In this document: one piece after another, positions 10,745 to 23,478 of the stretch
Layout of the letters: each line of letters begins with the position of its first letter
Numbering within the stretch: the stretch's first letter is position 1
Assembly (NCBI GenBank): GCA_009760885.1
Contig: CM019691.1
Span: 24,179,314 to 24,243,313, forward strand
Direction: 5' to 3'
DNA: 64,000 bases
DNA from: Achatina immaculata
Lineage: Eukaryota; Mollusca; Gastropoda; Stylommatophora; Achatinidae
Program-made: the position numbers and the translations under genes
Notes under the pieces: generated by a model
Seen by the model: the letters and a program-made list of their open reading frames with translations, nothing else
Database searches by the model: none
Told to the model about the DNA's origin: nothing

Positions 10745-13225
10745 ATAGACACATTTATACTACAGCAGCCCAGAAACAATCGCTTTACTCAAAATCACAA
10801 TGATATATTATTTCCTGATTTAATGATAATGACGGATTTTCATGTCGCGTATGCTTTAATGTTAGCTAATGGTTATTGCCAAGTGTTATAGAGTGAATTG
10901 ATCATTCTTCAAAGTGTTTCCACTAATATTAACAAACGACAGAATTAACAGCAACTAGAACAAAGACATCCTCGGCTACAATGAAATCAAATGGATCCAT
11001 AAAGCCACCGGTGGTGATAATAAAATCAATCAGTCGCAGATTCGGGATAGCTAACACCAATTAGATAGGACACGATATTTGCTTCAGGTAAATTGGTCAA
11101 CAGCTGGTAGAATAATAGATTAATTGGATTATCTCTGTTAATGACCTTTATCTGCATAGGTTCCGCCTGATATGACTATACATAAGTAGGAGATCTAATT
11201 TTTTTTCAGTCAGAATCACCCTAGAAGGTCAGCATGGAGGCAGGGCACGTTCAGATTGGTATCGGGATGTGACATCGAGCCCCCCGGTATCAGGAAATGA
11301 CATCGAGCCCCTAGACAGGATAAGAACTTGAGCCTATTGGCAACAGACCTAAGTTGCTGTTGGGGGACTGGACCTGCACCATGTTTTTCTTTGGCTGAGA
11401 CTTCCTGTTTTCTGAGCAAACAATGGCTGAATCAAGTTCCCATCAAATGAGAGGAACTGTGGTTCCTTGCTTCTTCTCTGAATACCAGAGACATATGGTC
11501 TGAGAAATTTTAGAGACGTTTATGAATAGACTGTTCCTTAAAAGCTTTTAAGCTTGTTTTAAAAATAAAAGGAAGGAAAGCAATAACAAATATTTACAGA
11601 AAATACAAAAATGTATTTGTACGTGTAGCGATACATTACGTTAATGTTATCTTTCAGGTTTTAAATCAGTGCACAAAAGTTATTTTTGAGATATTAAATC
11701 ATTGCACAAAATCTCTTTCTGAAATCTTAACAGCGAAGAGTCTTTTTAGAGTAAGATGATTTTTTGAAACCCTCCAAATCGTGCTGTTCTGAAAAAAAAA
11801 TTTCAAACGCAAATTCATAAAAAAATGCAGAGGCTTGTAGCAACATTTGAAAGACGTCTTTGATTACAATTAGAAGTATTCATGTGATTCTTGAGCTAAA
11901 CAGTACATAGCAGAACTGCTTGTCTGGTATCTTCGTATTTTCAATGCAAACTCCAAATAGCTTTTTTAATCCCTCTTGTCTCCAAAGTTGATTTTCTAAA
12001 GTAAGATATGTTTCATAAAAATGTATAAATACGTGAAGAAGAGCCTAGATTAATCTATGTCATCATCATCAAAATGTAAAATGTGATTGGTGCAAGTTAC
12101 AAGACATTAAGTTAGAGGAATTTATATATGGGAAAATAGACAATGAGCCAAAACAATCCCCATTACTTGTACAGCTGTACTTGTAGGAATATTTCCGCGC
12201 ATTCTTTATATATCCCAGGTTCCCTTTCCTTGGTCTATTGTATGCTTAATGTAATGAATTACTGCTGAAGGATATGACATTCAGCACACATTACAAACAT
12301 AACATGTGCAATACGAATCAGTACGTCCGTGATCAAGTAATACCTCATTTAATCACAAAGACTACACGTCAACATTAACATAACAACAACTGGCAATGAC
12401 AACCAGCATAACAGCAAGGAGAACATTAATCAATGATGTGGAAGATAAAATGATAAATGATTCAAAGAGGATTGATGATTCAATTGCAATAATATCTCAG
12501 GCCTCATAATATGCAATAATGAACAATCAGCTGGCCAGCAATATCACAAAGATGAAAGTAATGTAACATATTTCCTAGCAGTCATGGATCTTTAACATAA
12601 GCCTTCCACAAGAATATGTGTGCAATTAGCACTCAGTCTTCTAGTATTTCTTCAACACAAATTCGTGATACTTCACAACAATAAGACATGAAAAATCCCG
12701 CAGCCAGCAGCTGCACATGATTTCCATACATAATAATCAATGTGAACGAAAATGCATATCACCAGCTTACATATAACAATCAATGTGAGAGAAAAGCCCA
12801 TAATCAGTGTGAATGAATGGCATGTTAACAACATACATAAAGTAATCAATATGATTGAAACATGTGATAATCAATATGAATAAAATCATGATATGTGCAT
12901 TGCAATGAGCATATAAGATCATACATGTAATGTTAATCACGGTGTGTGAAAATATGATCAAAATGAAAGCATAGCATAGCATGGCATATTCAATAACCAG
13001 TCAAATAAAAGTAATATATTTATATCACCACAACACATACCAACTCAACAGAAAGTTCACCTACAACATAATTTACATTACTGCACACATTGCATCACAA
13101 ACTACATCAAAACTTACTTCACAAGTACATACGACTTATATCAAACTGACATCACATGAAGTGAGCACAGATGGAGATCAGAGCTGAAAAAATCAGTCTT
13201 TCAATCATATAAATATATATCTGAA
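10745..13225. other. AT-rich spacer with weak repeats
   Basis: No gene is seen. Around 11255-11315 the phrase TGACATCGAGCCCC is duplicated about 30 bp apart. Around 12715-12960 a loose repeat built on aatcaatgtgaatga recurs about eight times at irregular spacing. The rest is unstructured AT-rich DNA. Confidence 0.45.
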
Positions 13226-13229
13226 ACTA

Positions 13230-13580
13230 CACGAGTACAGTATATACCACGAAAACGTCTCCCTCAAATTAACCCGGCTGTGCCTCAGACACGAATGAAC
13301 AAAAATGCCACCTATCATCACAGTCACAAACTACTCAGTGCATTGTCACACACAGACGAGTGTCCATGTGGCAGTGGAGTCCAGACTCCAGAACATATTC
13401 TGCAAGAGTGCCCAACCATGCAGACCTGAGGCATGAGACATGGCCAGTGGACACAAGCTTGGGGCAAAAGCTTTGGGGCTCCTATCAGGAACTGGAGAGG
13501 ACTGCGGGCTTTGCCATGTCGAACAGGGATCAGGATCTGAAGTGACCAACAACCTCGAGGGCAGAAGAAGAAGAAGTCAC
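13230..13580 (+). pseudogene. RNase H LINE C-terminal (Cys/His) fragment
   Basis: One frame reads LKLTRLCLRHE, then after a stop and frame change DECPCGSGVQTPEHILQECP, then WPVDTSLGQKLWGSYQELER. This is the post-RNase H tail of RNase H-bearing LINEs, with its C-x-C ... H-x-x-x-x-C cluster. A 3' GAA-rich tail follows at 13562-13574. It is likely related to the relics at 5383-5870 and 58380-58990, though the overlapping parts are too short to prove one family. Confidence 0.75.
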
Positions 13581-13589
13581 CTCAGATGA

Positions 13590-14650
13590 ATCGTACTTCT
13601 CCGTCAAGGGTAGCAGTTCACAGTATACGGTATTCCGTGTGAAGTTTGGCGGTAAATGATTCTTCAGTTTCCTCATTTCCTCGTCTATTCCCGTATGTTG
13701 TCTACCTACATAATCTCTGCCTGTCTCTCGCTCCCTTTCTTTCCATCTGTTCTTCTGGTATTGTCTTCAGTATATTATTATGTCTTTTGACGCGATCAAA
13801 GTACTCCTATTTTGTTTCATTATTCTTATTTCATTGAGAAGTTCACGTTTTACTTGTAGGTGTTCTAATATTCTTATATTTGTTGTTTTTTTATTTTCTG
13901 TGATAAATGACCTGTTTTCCTGTAGATGTACATTTCTGCTGCATATATATCTTTCTCTCTGATTTTCTGCTCTGTACCATAATACAGAATAGTATAGATA
14001 TTATAAATATTTTCTTTGTTTTTGTAGACAGATTCTTAGATAACAGCCACCATTGCCTCCATTGTGTTGAATGTTTGATGATAATAACACACAACTGGAT
14101 AATAAATTAACACTAAATTAATACAAATTTAATAGAACTTTAGCTGTGTTTTAAGTTTATTTTTTTAATTTAAGAATCTTTTTCTTTTCAAAATTATATT
14201 TTTCCCATGGAATTTTGATAAAAACTATAAGACATTGGTTTCCATACACCTGACTGCTTGATGTGTTCTTGTTGTACATACATCGTATATGTACATGGTA
14301 TTAAAGTTTATGTGTAAATTATTGACTAAGATAGGAGACTTCTGTTTCACATGATGATAGCAAAGCCAGTGGTATCAAACGATTTTTCACTTCAAGGAAC
14401 CAAGGATCACAACTAAATATAATTCGAAGACCACCTTCTTATATGCAGCATCGCAGCAGCATTAGTCTGACAGCGCTTAATATCAAACTGATGACCCAGT
14501 CACGGGTCACCTGATAACTGCGTGCTAGACCACTTGTGGTCAGTTTATCTTAGATCTGGAGCCACCGATTTAGAAGATAAAAATATCAACAGATTTCTCA
14601 TCTCTGGAGCTTAAGTTTCACGCGTTCAAACAATTACACTTGCAGACAGA
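13590..14650. other. Unannotated AT-rich spacer
   Basis: Several short open frames rich in Phe, Ile and Leu occur by composition. No motif or repeat is recognised. Confidence 0.4.
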
Positions 14651-14654
14651 CATA

Positions 14655-14878
14655 ACAAATTCGAATATCTGTAAAATTAAACCATTCGAATATCTATATA
14701 ATTAAACCATTCGAAAAATATAGATATTCCGATGGTTTAGTTTTCCACATATTCGAATGGTTTAGTTATATAGATATTCCAATGGTGTAGTTTTCCACAT
14801 ATTCGAATGGTTTAGTTATATAGATATTCCAATGGTTTAATTATATAGATATTCGAATGGTTTAATTATATATATATA

Positions 14879-14911
<33 letters not shown>

Positions 14912-14945
14912 ATGGTTTAGTTACAAACAGATTTGAATGGTTTAA
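14655..14945. repeat. Inverted-orientation minisatellite with TA core
   Basis: The left units read AAACCATTCGAATATCTATA. From about 14716 the units are in the opposite orientation (TATAGATATTCGAATGGTTT), about six copies. A (TA)n block at 14867-14912 splits the array. The two orientations can fold into a long hairpin. Confidence 0.85.
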
Positions 14946-15277
14946 TTATGTATCAAAATTGTTACTGGACACTGTGCTACACAAGGCACTCCCAAACAAA
15001 ATAATGGACACATAGGGAGAGGCCAGGCACTCAAGAGACGGAAGGACAGAATAGCATAAACATTAAATATTTCCTTGTTTGAAGCGAATTGCCCAAGTTT
15101 GTCACAAAGAAACCTATTTGAATGCACACCGAAGTGATTCGAAGAAAGAAAACAAGATATTCGGAGAGAAAGGAAACCATTTGGTTCTCTTTCTTCTTTT
15201 GTTTTCTTCGATACTCTTTTATGTCCCTAATTTTCCAGGACTTTTCCTGGAACCAGTTACACTATCAGTCAATCAGT
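14946..15277. other. Unannotated spacer
   Basis: No feature seen. Confidence 0.35.
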
Positions 15278-15775
15278 CAGTCAGTCAGTCATTTGCATAT
15301 CCCTTGTGGAACTTTACCTCCCTAACAGCTCTCCTGCAGGCCTCTCGGTTGTAAGCAAGATGTCCTGCTGCTGATGCGTCCATTTGCAGATAATCAATGA
15401 TGTTTTGCAGCCGTCTTCGCCTTGGTCTTCATTTTTTCCCCATTATGTACCCTTTCAAGACTGTCTTCTCTAATTATAATGATGTTTAATGTCTCCAAAT
15501 TATTTAAGTTTTCTCTGTTTAATCTTCCTTACTAGCCAACCTTTACCAATATTAAGTTCTTGCAATATGGATATATTTGGTTTTTTTTTTTGTTCATGAT
15601 ATTTGAAGGATTTTTCTGTAGTATTTACATTCAAAGGCATTTATGTGTTTCTCAGCTGTTTTGTTAAGTGTCCACGTCTCATGGGCCTGTGTTGCGATGA
15701 GAAAGATGCGTGCCCTTAAAAATCTTATTGTTGTAGTTTTGTCTGTTCCTCTCCACGGCTACAGTATACAAATAG
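15278..15775 (-). mobile_element. LINE-A 3' fragment, TGAC tail
   Basis: A minus-strand copy of the LINE-A 3' region (compare 48830-49288 and 21672-22160). It includes the reverse complements of the ACCGAGAGGCC and CATGGGCCTGTG-like blocks. Its 3' end carries about four TGAC units at 15278-15292 in place of the TGAA/AATG tail of other copies. Frames are broken and the element is 5'-truncated near 15775. Confidence 0.85.
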
Positions 15776-16375
15776 TAAATGAACACTCCGCCAAATATGA
15801 AAAAAATGGAATGAAGATAAACAAAATAATGAAAAAAAACCGAAAGAAATAACACACTATCCACCGAAATGCCCTATAACTAATTCCAAGGCGTTCTGCT
15901 TTCATTAATTCCTTCCACATTACCTGGAAGAATTCTTTCACGTCTTGGAATTATTCATGAAAATTTCGTGGAGAGAAAGGCAGTTTCCATATAATTATAC
16001 TTAATCATCAGTGAGTATTTACTAAAAGCAACGAACATTCTTACATGTGATCACGGTGTTTGTTAGAGAGACGCCGGGGAAAGATAGTCCAGGGTAAATT
16101 TCTTATGCTATCCTTTGATTGGACGGAGTCATCTTGGCTGAATGTTTGTTCTGGTGAGATTGGGTGTCTCATTTAGAGTGCAAGCACATGTTTCTCTTGA
16201 AGAACGTTCACTGCATAAGGACAGGCATTGCCTCTAACACGTGAGAAACTAAATGTAGAAGTGTCTGGAAAAGGGAGCAGGCGGGATGGAGAGTAGAAGG
16301 AAGATTACAAAACAATTAACAGAAGAAATATATATTTTCTCAATAATATATCGTTTTGTAGATAATAACTTTTAT
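15776..16375. other. Unannotated spacer
   Basis: No feature seen. Confidence 0.35.
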
Positions 16376-16377
16376 TT

Positions 16378-16443
16378 GTCTTTCCGTCTGTCTGTCTGAC
16401 CGTTCGTCTGTCAGTCTGTCCGTCTGTCTTGTCTGTCTGTTTC
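16378..16443. repeat. TCTG-type tetranucleotide repeat
   Basis: Imperfect GTCT/GTCC units over about 65 bp. Confidence 0.85.
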
Positions 16444-16559
16444 TGCTTTCAAGTATTCATTTCTGTTTTTTTAAGCCTGTCTTTACAGGTCTACCCAAGT
16501 TTACCCTTCTGATTATCCACCCGTCAGTCGGGAAGTGTTGCACAAATAATACAAAGAAA

Positions 16560-17065
16560 TACAAAGTGGGTAACAAATTATAGACAAAGAATGACGTTGC
16601 TATCTGCCTCCTCCATTTTAAGAAAAATCTTGTGTCTATTAAATATACTCCTCTGGCTTTGGACAAACCAAAGATAGGGCTCGCTTGTGGGATTTCCAAA
16701 CAGGATAATCAATAATGTTCGTGCTTTTTCCTCTCAGGGGAAAAATGATTTAGTGCCTCATAAAGTTGTAGTACTTTATCCGCTACAGGAGGCAGAGATA
16801 ACCATCTTGTTTTTTGTATGTGACATCAATTTGTGATGTTCTACATCCACAGCTTCACAAAGTTCTTTCAGCCGCTCTGTGCCTTTGGTATATATTGAGA
16901 AAATAACTGAACAGTTTCATTATTATAGTTTTAATATCTACAGTTAGAACATTAGCTGCTACCTTTACCGCATTGTGAAGTACGTGCCCAGGGCATCCAA
17001 CACCGGGAAGGTTTTCATTTAGTTTATTCTTCAGTTTTGTGGACACATTGTTCGTACTAGTTCGT
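16560..17065 (-). pseudogene. hAT/ZBED-like transposase relic
   Basis: The minus strand reads KNKLNENLPGVGCPGHVLHN, AVKVAANVLTVDIKTIIMKL and then LKELCEAVDVEHHKL. In a shifted frame it continues TRWLSLPPVADKVLQLYEAL, then FGNPTSEPYLWFVQSQRSIF. The order GCPxHxLHN, then TRWLSLxP, then a SEPYLWF-like segment is the central region of hAT-derived, ZBED/SCAND3-like proteins (established family pattern, from memory). The frame changes near 16830. The BED finger and the C-terminal dimerisation region are not found. Confidence 0.7.
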
Positions 17066-17367
17066 TGTACTTCAACAAAATTCGTATTTGCATTGTTAAC
17101 AGTTCTACTATTACGTGTGCCAGAAACAAGCCGGCAGAAATTTAACAGTACTTTAACAATATTTTAGCAGAATTACTTCTTGTTATCTCATTGCTGCCGA
17201 AATACACAGCTAGCAAGAACTTTACAAGTGACTGTGGTTGATCTGAGCACGTCCAGAACCGCTGAATTTAGTTGTCTACTGTTTTTAATAATATTAGAAT
17301 TTGGATTTTTAATTGTGTAACTTCAAATCACGTTCTAGTTATCCGCAAAATGAAAGCGCACATTCCC
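17066..17367. other. Unannotated spacer
   Basis: No feature seen, although more of the adjacent hAT-like relic could lie here in unreadable form. Confidence 0.35.
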
Positions 17368-17835
17368 AGGTTTATCGACATCAGAACACTTTAGACGGCA
17401 CAAGCAGGTTTATCGACACTGGAACACTTTAGACGGCACAAGCAGGTTCACAGACACTAGAACAACCATAACACTTTAGACGGCACAAGCAGACTCACAG
17501 ACACTAGAACAACCATAACACTTTAGACGGCACAAGCAGGTTCACAGACACTAGAACAACCATAACACTTTAGACGGCACAAGCAGACTCACAGACACTA
17601 GAACAATCATAACACTTTAGACGCCACAAGCAGACTCACAGACATTAGAACAACCATAACACTTTAGACGGCACAAGCAGACTCACAGACACTAGAACAA
17701 CCATAACACTTTAGACGGCACAAGCAGACTCACAGACACTAGAACAACCATAACACTTTAGACGGCACAAGCAGACTCACAGACACTAGAACAACCATAA
17801 CACTTTAGACGCCACAAGCAGGTTCACAGTCGCCA
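17368..17835. repeat. 47-bp minisatellite
   Basis: About ten copies. The main unit is 47 bp (cataacactttagacggcac, then aagcagactcacagacacta and gaacaac). The first two copies are shorter and carry TTTATCGACA in place of TTCACAGACA. Variants AGACTCACAG and AGGTTCACAG alternate, indicating amplification of a mixed pair. Confidence 0.95.
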
Positions 17836-18364
17836 CTGCTGACAATCATGGGAGTCAACAGGCGCGCTGGTGTAACGACAGTTCTAAAGAAGATTTATTA
17901 ATGGAGAAAATGAGGATGACATAAATGAAGATGAAGAAAACTACTGCCACACGGCAGCGACAAAAGAGATTGAACGGAACTTCCTGAGCAAGAACTCGTT
18001 TGCCATGGGGAAGTGAAACCTAACAAAAGAATAGTTACAATAAATCTACTACTTACAATTTACAGAAATTCCAGAGTCAGCTCCACACTAAACACAACAC
18101 AACTGTCAAAAACTGAAAACCACTGAGAAACACTTTTGTCCTGACAAGGACAATACTACAAACTGTCTACATTTTAAAACTACCAAACTGCCATAAAAAG
18201 GACAATGCCACTGCTATCTACATCCAGAAAGAAGTTCTATAAACTACACATTCTAACAAAGAGCAAGTAGCTCTCCCCAGAAACTCTCTACACTGTGACA
18301 CTACATTCCAACTCTGAACTGAGCTCAACTGAAACTGCTCTGAAAAATCTTGAATTGCTTTCCT
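17836..18364. other. Unannotated spacer
   Basis: No feature seen. Confidence 0.35.
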
Positions 18365-18490
18365 AAAATTAGTTTTTATATAGCCGACTTTCCCTAGTTT
18401 TTATATAGTTGACTTTCCCTATCATCTTTCCTGAACTTCTATATAGCTGACTTTCCCTAGTTTATATATAGCTGACTTTCCCTACCATCC
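18365..18490. repeat. Short tandem repeat around TATATAGCTGACTTTCCC
   Basis: Four to five copies of a unit of about 25 bp; two copies carry an extra TATCATCTTTCCTGAACT-like insert. Confidence 0.8.
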
Positions 18491-18617
18491 TTCCTCAACT
18501 TCCTCTCTGTGAAATTCAGACTCACAGGAAAAGTTATTTGTTCCGAGCTTCACTTATAACAACAACAACAACAACAAACATACCTCAGTGCGAGTTCACA
18601 AAACTTGCCTAACGCAC

Positions 18618-18630
18618 TTTATAACCCTGA
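18618..18630 (+). other. Candidate target-site duplication, left
   Basis: TTTATAACCCTGA occurs here and again at 19473-19485, directly flanking the Penelope-like fragment. Thirteen identical bases at both edges argue for a target duplication. Confidence 0.65.
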
Positions 18631-18730
18631 ATAATTAGTGTACATGGAGCCACTGCAGTAAAGCTGTGATACCAAAATGCATAAACTATGAAAAAAAGTA
18701 GGAACAGCTTTATTACTTAACGAGTACACA

Positions 18731-18767
18731 ATTGTGACGCTTCGGCGTGAGCCTTAATCATACAAAA
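18731..18767 (-). other. Hammerhead-ribozyme-like relic in Penelope 3' region
   Basis: On the minus strand this reads ATGATTA, a GGC-TCAC-GCC hairpin, GAA, GCGT and C. That is the order of a hammerhead core: CTGATGA-like strand, stem II, GAA, a very short stem III, cleavage base. Flanking TTGT and ACAA could form stem I. Core positions are substituted (A for the first C; T for the conserved G), so activity is unlikely. Penelope-like elements are known to carry hammerheads in their terminal repeats; this assignment is inference. Confidence 0.45.
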
Positions 18768-19179
18768 ACATACAGGACGAAGAAATAGAGAGAGGAGATA
18801 AAATATAAATTCACATGAATGCCATGTTTTAAAAAATGAAATAAAATGAGTAGAGCACTTAGCTGTAACTTGTAAGAAGCTGTGGCTTGTCCGACGCTGT
18901 GAAGCAGAAATGCGCATGGTAGAGTGTAGAGAGTATTTAAATGGAGACTTGGGATGCGTGACAGGTAAGTCGTAACTGAGGGTGATGGGTGAGAAACAGT
19001 GGATGAGAGAGAGAGAGCGATACACTGGTAATCTAGCCGGGAGAAGGTGAAATATGTTATTATAGTAGGGGTAGAGGGGTTGTAGTGTGATGATGTGAAG
19101 AGGTTCTAAGCCATGTGTAACAAGTGAGAAGAGAGTGAAACTTAGTGGGGAGGGATTATGACTGTGGAAGAGGAGAATG

Positions 19180-19472
19180 TTAGGTGTAGCTGAATAACCA
19201 GTTCAAACCATGTGTTTTCAGAGTCCCATATTCCTGAATGTAGCGGTTCTCAAGCTCTAGGTGGCTTGTGCCATCTGCGTGACAATGTTTGATGGCTGTG
19301 ACCAGAAAGTCAGATTTGCCTCTGTGGTTGGGGCCATTGAAATGATTCGGGACTGGTTTCGAAATACGCTGGGTGTTATCGTACAAATGTTTTTGCATGC
19401 GGTCCCCTAATCTGAGGCCAGTTTCGTCAAAGTAAGTTATTCTGCATCTCTTATATACAAGATAACCCTGCA
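19180..19472 (-). pseudogene. GIY-YIG endonuclease of a Penelope-like element, partial
   Basis: The frame reads YLVYKRCRITYFDETGLRLG, then SKPVPNHFNGPNH, then LELENRYIQEYGTLKTHGLN. This matches the Penelope GIY-YIG pattern: Y-V-Y ... YxGETGxxLxxR, a KPVxxHFNxPNH block, a conserved Glu, and TLxPxGxN. The second motif has Asp where the family has Gly (YFDETG). The 5' edge coincides with the candidate target duplication. There is an intact stop at 19180-19182. Confidence 0.85.
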
Positions 19473-19485
19473 TTTATAACCCTGA

Positions 19486-19849
19486 AATATTTAGTCTCTC
19501 ATTACTAAATAGAATTTATACCTGAGCTTTTCTTAAGAAACCCGTCCAGGAAGAGACCATTATGAAAAACAAAACAGTGACAGGAGAAATTTACTCTTCC
19601 CTGACCCGTTTCTAATAAATTATCTCCATTTGCTCAGACTAATTTATGCCATATTCTACCACACATTATCGCCAAAGAAGCAATGGATTGATCTTTATCA
19701 ATGGTGTAGTTGTAACACAGTAATTGCTTATTTCAGAAGCAGTTTCACTTTTTAAGGAGCCCAGTTTAAGTACTTTTATAGTTACACCATTTTTAGGACT
19801 AATCATCATGATCGCACTATATTTCAGTCGTCACCAGTACTCTGTATTC
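19486..19849. other. Unannotated spacer
   Basis: No feature seen. Confidence 0.35.
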
Positions 19850-20830
19850 CCAGTGGAGCATAAGGCATCAACAAAGATTCTCCAGCCACGTCTTTCCTGC
19901 TTCCTTTACTTCTTCCTGTACTGTGTGTCTCCATGTCCCCAATGGCCTGCCTATCTTTCTTTTCCCTTCAGGTCACCAAGTCAAGGCGGTATATGGGTGT
20001 CTTTTTGTTTCACTCGTACTATATGGCCCAACCTTTTCCATCTTCGTCTTTTGACCTCGTTAGTAATGTTCTCAGTGCCCGTTTATTTAGTTATTTTATT
20101 CTTTATTGCGTGTTCTTCATAGCGTATTCTTAAATTTTATGAAATATCATCTTCCTTCAAATCCTCTCAGCCTATGTTCGAATCTCTGATTGTTCCTCAT
20201 GTTTCGGGTGCATATAAGAGAATGGAGTGTACATAGGATTTATAGATTCTGAGCTTAAGGTTTATATGGAGAATGGGAGATTTCCATATGTTCGCTGATT
20301 TATCAAAGGCCTGAGATGCCTGTCAAATTCGTGTAGATATTTCCTTCTCAGTATTTCTGTCTGCTGAACTGAGGCTTCCTGTTCTACTTCTTCAACATCT
20401 CTTGTCCCAGCTGAGATTATTTCTTTATTTTTTCCCCATTGATTATCATGATCTCAGTCTTGTCTGGGTCTATACTCAGATCTACTGATCTGGCTGTTCC
20501 GTAAATCCTAGCTGTCTTCTCTTATATCTCTTTGGGTATGTGAGAGTAGGCCAGTATCGTCCGCGAAGTCACGGTCCTCTAGGTGATCTGTGATCCCCCA
20601 GGTTACACCTTTAGGTCTCTCTTTGGTGCCAGTCTTCATTATCCAGTCCACGACGATCAGAAGAATAAAGGGGGATAGTATGCGTCCTTGTGTCTTACTC
20701 CTCTCTTAATCTGGAACCTTACAGTTTTTCGCCTGTCGTGTTTCACGCAGCTCTGGCCTAAAGTACTGAAAAATAATCTGGACTTGATGGTTACTAGCGT
20801 CGATCGCAAGACCAAAATAGTCGGCATTCG
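19850..20830 (-). pseudogene. LINE-F reverse transcriptase and C-terminus, degenerate
   Basis: On the minus strand, reading from 20830, ELRETRQAKNCKVPD and GRILSPFILLIVVDWIMKTG are reverse transcriptase motif B and its surroundings. HLEDRDFADDTGLLSHTQRD follows, with FADD (20556-20567) as catalytic motif C. Then RIYKSYVHSILLYAPET, and RRWKRLGHIVRVKQKDTHIP with pieces of a W-x-PEGKRKxGRP-type tail. It ends near 19850 with LCSTGN. Many stops and shifts are present. The layout is RTE-like. Confidence 0.85.
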
Positions 20831-21671
20831 CTAGATTATCACATCATTATTTGGTAGTGTCAGGAGCTAAAATGGATTTTACTGTTGTTGTTGCTTTAGT
20901 TCTCCCCAGTGCCACGGTATTTTTTCTTGCTGTTCTGGAATCATTAAAACTTTTGGAGCTTAATTTGGTACTGCAGTCCATTGAATTAAAGGACATATAA
21001 TGTTTAATGATAGCAAATTGTCAGTTCCGCCGCTTGTACTGATTTTTTTCTGTTCAGAAGATTTGGGCACAAAATAACTGTCCAGTATTTTATAAGTGCT
21101 TTGCAGAATACATGTTTCGAAATGTGTGTAGCGGTTCCATCAGCCTGAAATCGTAGGGAGAGAGAAGAACTTGAATGCAAAACCCTTTTATTTTAGAAGG
21201 AAAAGCACAAACCGAGACAAATAAATGTTCCTAAAGCATTATTTGGGACGGCGAAATTTTTAAATAAAAACCAGAATTGTTCCCGGAAAACAGGGACGTC
21301 TGGCAACCTTAATTGAGGCTGTCAGTGCACTGAGCGAAGAAAAGGATATTCTCGTGAAAATTATTTGCATGTAAATGGGCTTAAGCTTGGATTGATAGCT
21401 GACGCGAGGCAAAAACACGGGGCCCTGGATGTAAACCTCAGAAAGGTTTCTGTAGCAGAGATTTGCCAACCGCACTTAGAGACAAGCTGGGAGAGGTATG
21501 CGCATGTCTGCCATTACTTGCAATCTCTGAAAATATCCTCAATGTACTCAGAATGACGCCTTGAACGATAAAATACCGTGATATTCCAAACAGTGCGTTT
21601 ATTTCTATACTTATTAGATTTTTGTGAGAAATTTTATATTTGGTTGCAGACAAAAAAGATACAAGTATATA
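20831..21671. other. Unannotated spacer
   Basis: No supported feature. Around 21285-21315 the phrase CAGGGACGTCTGGCAACC resembles ends of dispersed elements I cannot name. Confidence 0.3.
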
Positions 21672-22637
<966 letters not shown>

Positions 22638-22760
22638 TAAACTACGTAACAGATCATGATTATTCTTACGCGAAGAGGGAGAGAAACTCTTCAAGTTTTT
22701 TTTAAATAAAGCCCGCGCAGAGCTCCCGTAGTTTGCCGATAGGAGGCAGCAGTGGCAAAA

Positions 22761-23478
22761 ATGGCGTTTAGTAGAAGCGAGCAGTCATTTTGTGTTTTGC
22801 AGTACTCAAGCGAAAGCATGCGAAAGCTGGAAAACAACTAAAGAAATAGAAAAGAAATTAGACTCTTTTGAAAACAAATGCCTAAGGAAAATACTCGGCA
22901 TCAAGTGGAACAAATTCAAGAACAATGCAGAGATAAGACAGATGACTGAACAACAACCAGTCTCATGGGTGATCAGGAAAAGGAGATGGACATATGTTGG
23001 TCACTTGATGAGAAGAAATGATCAGAGAATCCCAAAACAAGCTATCAAGTGGAACACAACAAGCCAAATAAAAAGAGGCAGACCGCATGAAACTCTGAAG
23101 AGGACATTGTTAAGAGAGGACAAATTAACAGGCATAAAATCCTTTGATGAGGTTGAAAGACTCGCCAAAGACAGGAAAAATTGGCGAAATACTTTGCGAG
23201 TCCTATGTGACATTTAACGGCGCGGGAAGGAAAATATAAGATATAAGATATATAAGTACTTAAGAACCTCGTCCGTTGTGACTGTGCAGCGACGATTTCG
23301 AGCGGAATTCCAGAAGGCAGAGCATGATTTCAACAGTATCAAGAAGTGGTATGCGAAATTCCGGGAAGAAGGCTGTCTGTGTACAGGTCCTAGGCAGGGA
23401 CTTCCAGGACCAAGCGAAGAAACTGTGAATCGTGTTAGAGAAGCTTACCAGCGAAGCTCCCACTTTCATCCCGGAATT

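Larger units (their letters stand above)
18631..19472 (-). mobile_element. Penelope-like element, 5'-truncated
   Basis: It holds the GIY-YIG coding relic (19180-19472) followed on the minus strand by a 3' untranslated region of about 540 bp. That region ends with GTGTACTCGTTAAGTAATAA and a TAGTTTATGCA-like block. The same 3' end recurs at 44589-44725. Penelope-like elements encode a reverse transcriptase followed by GIY-YIG; no reverse transcriptase is found here, so the copy is 5'-truncated. The 13-bp repeats at 18618-18630 and 19473-19485 support a real insertion. Confidence 0.8.
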
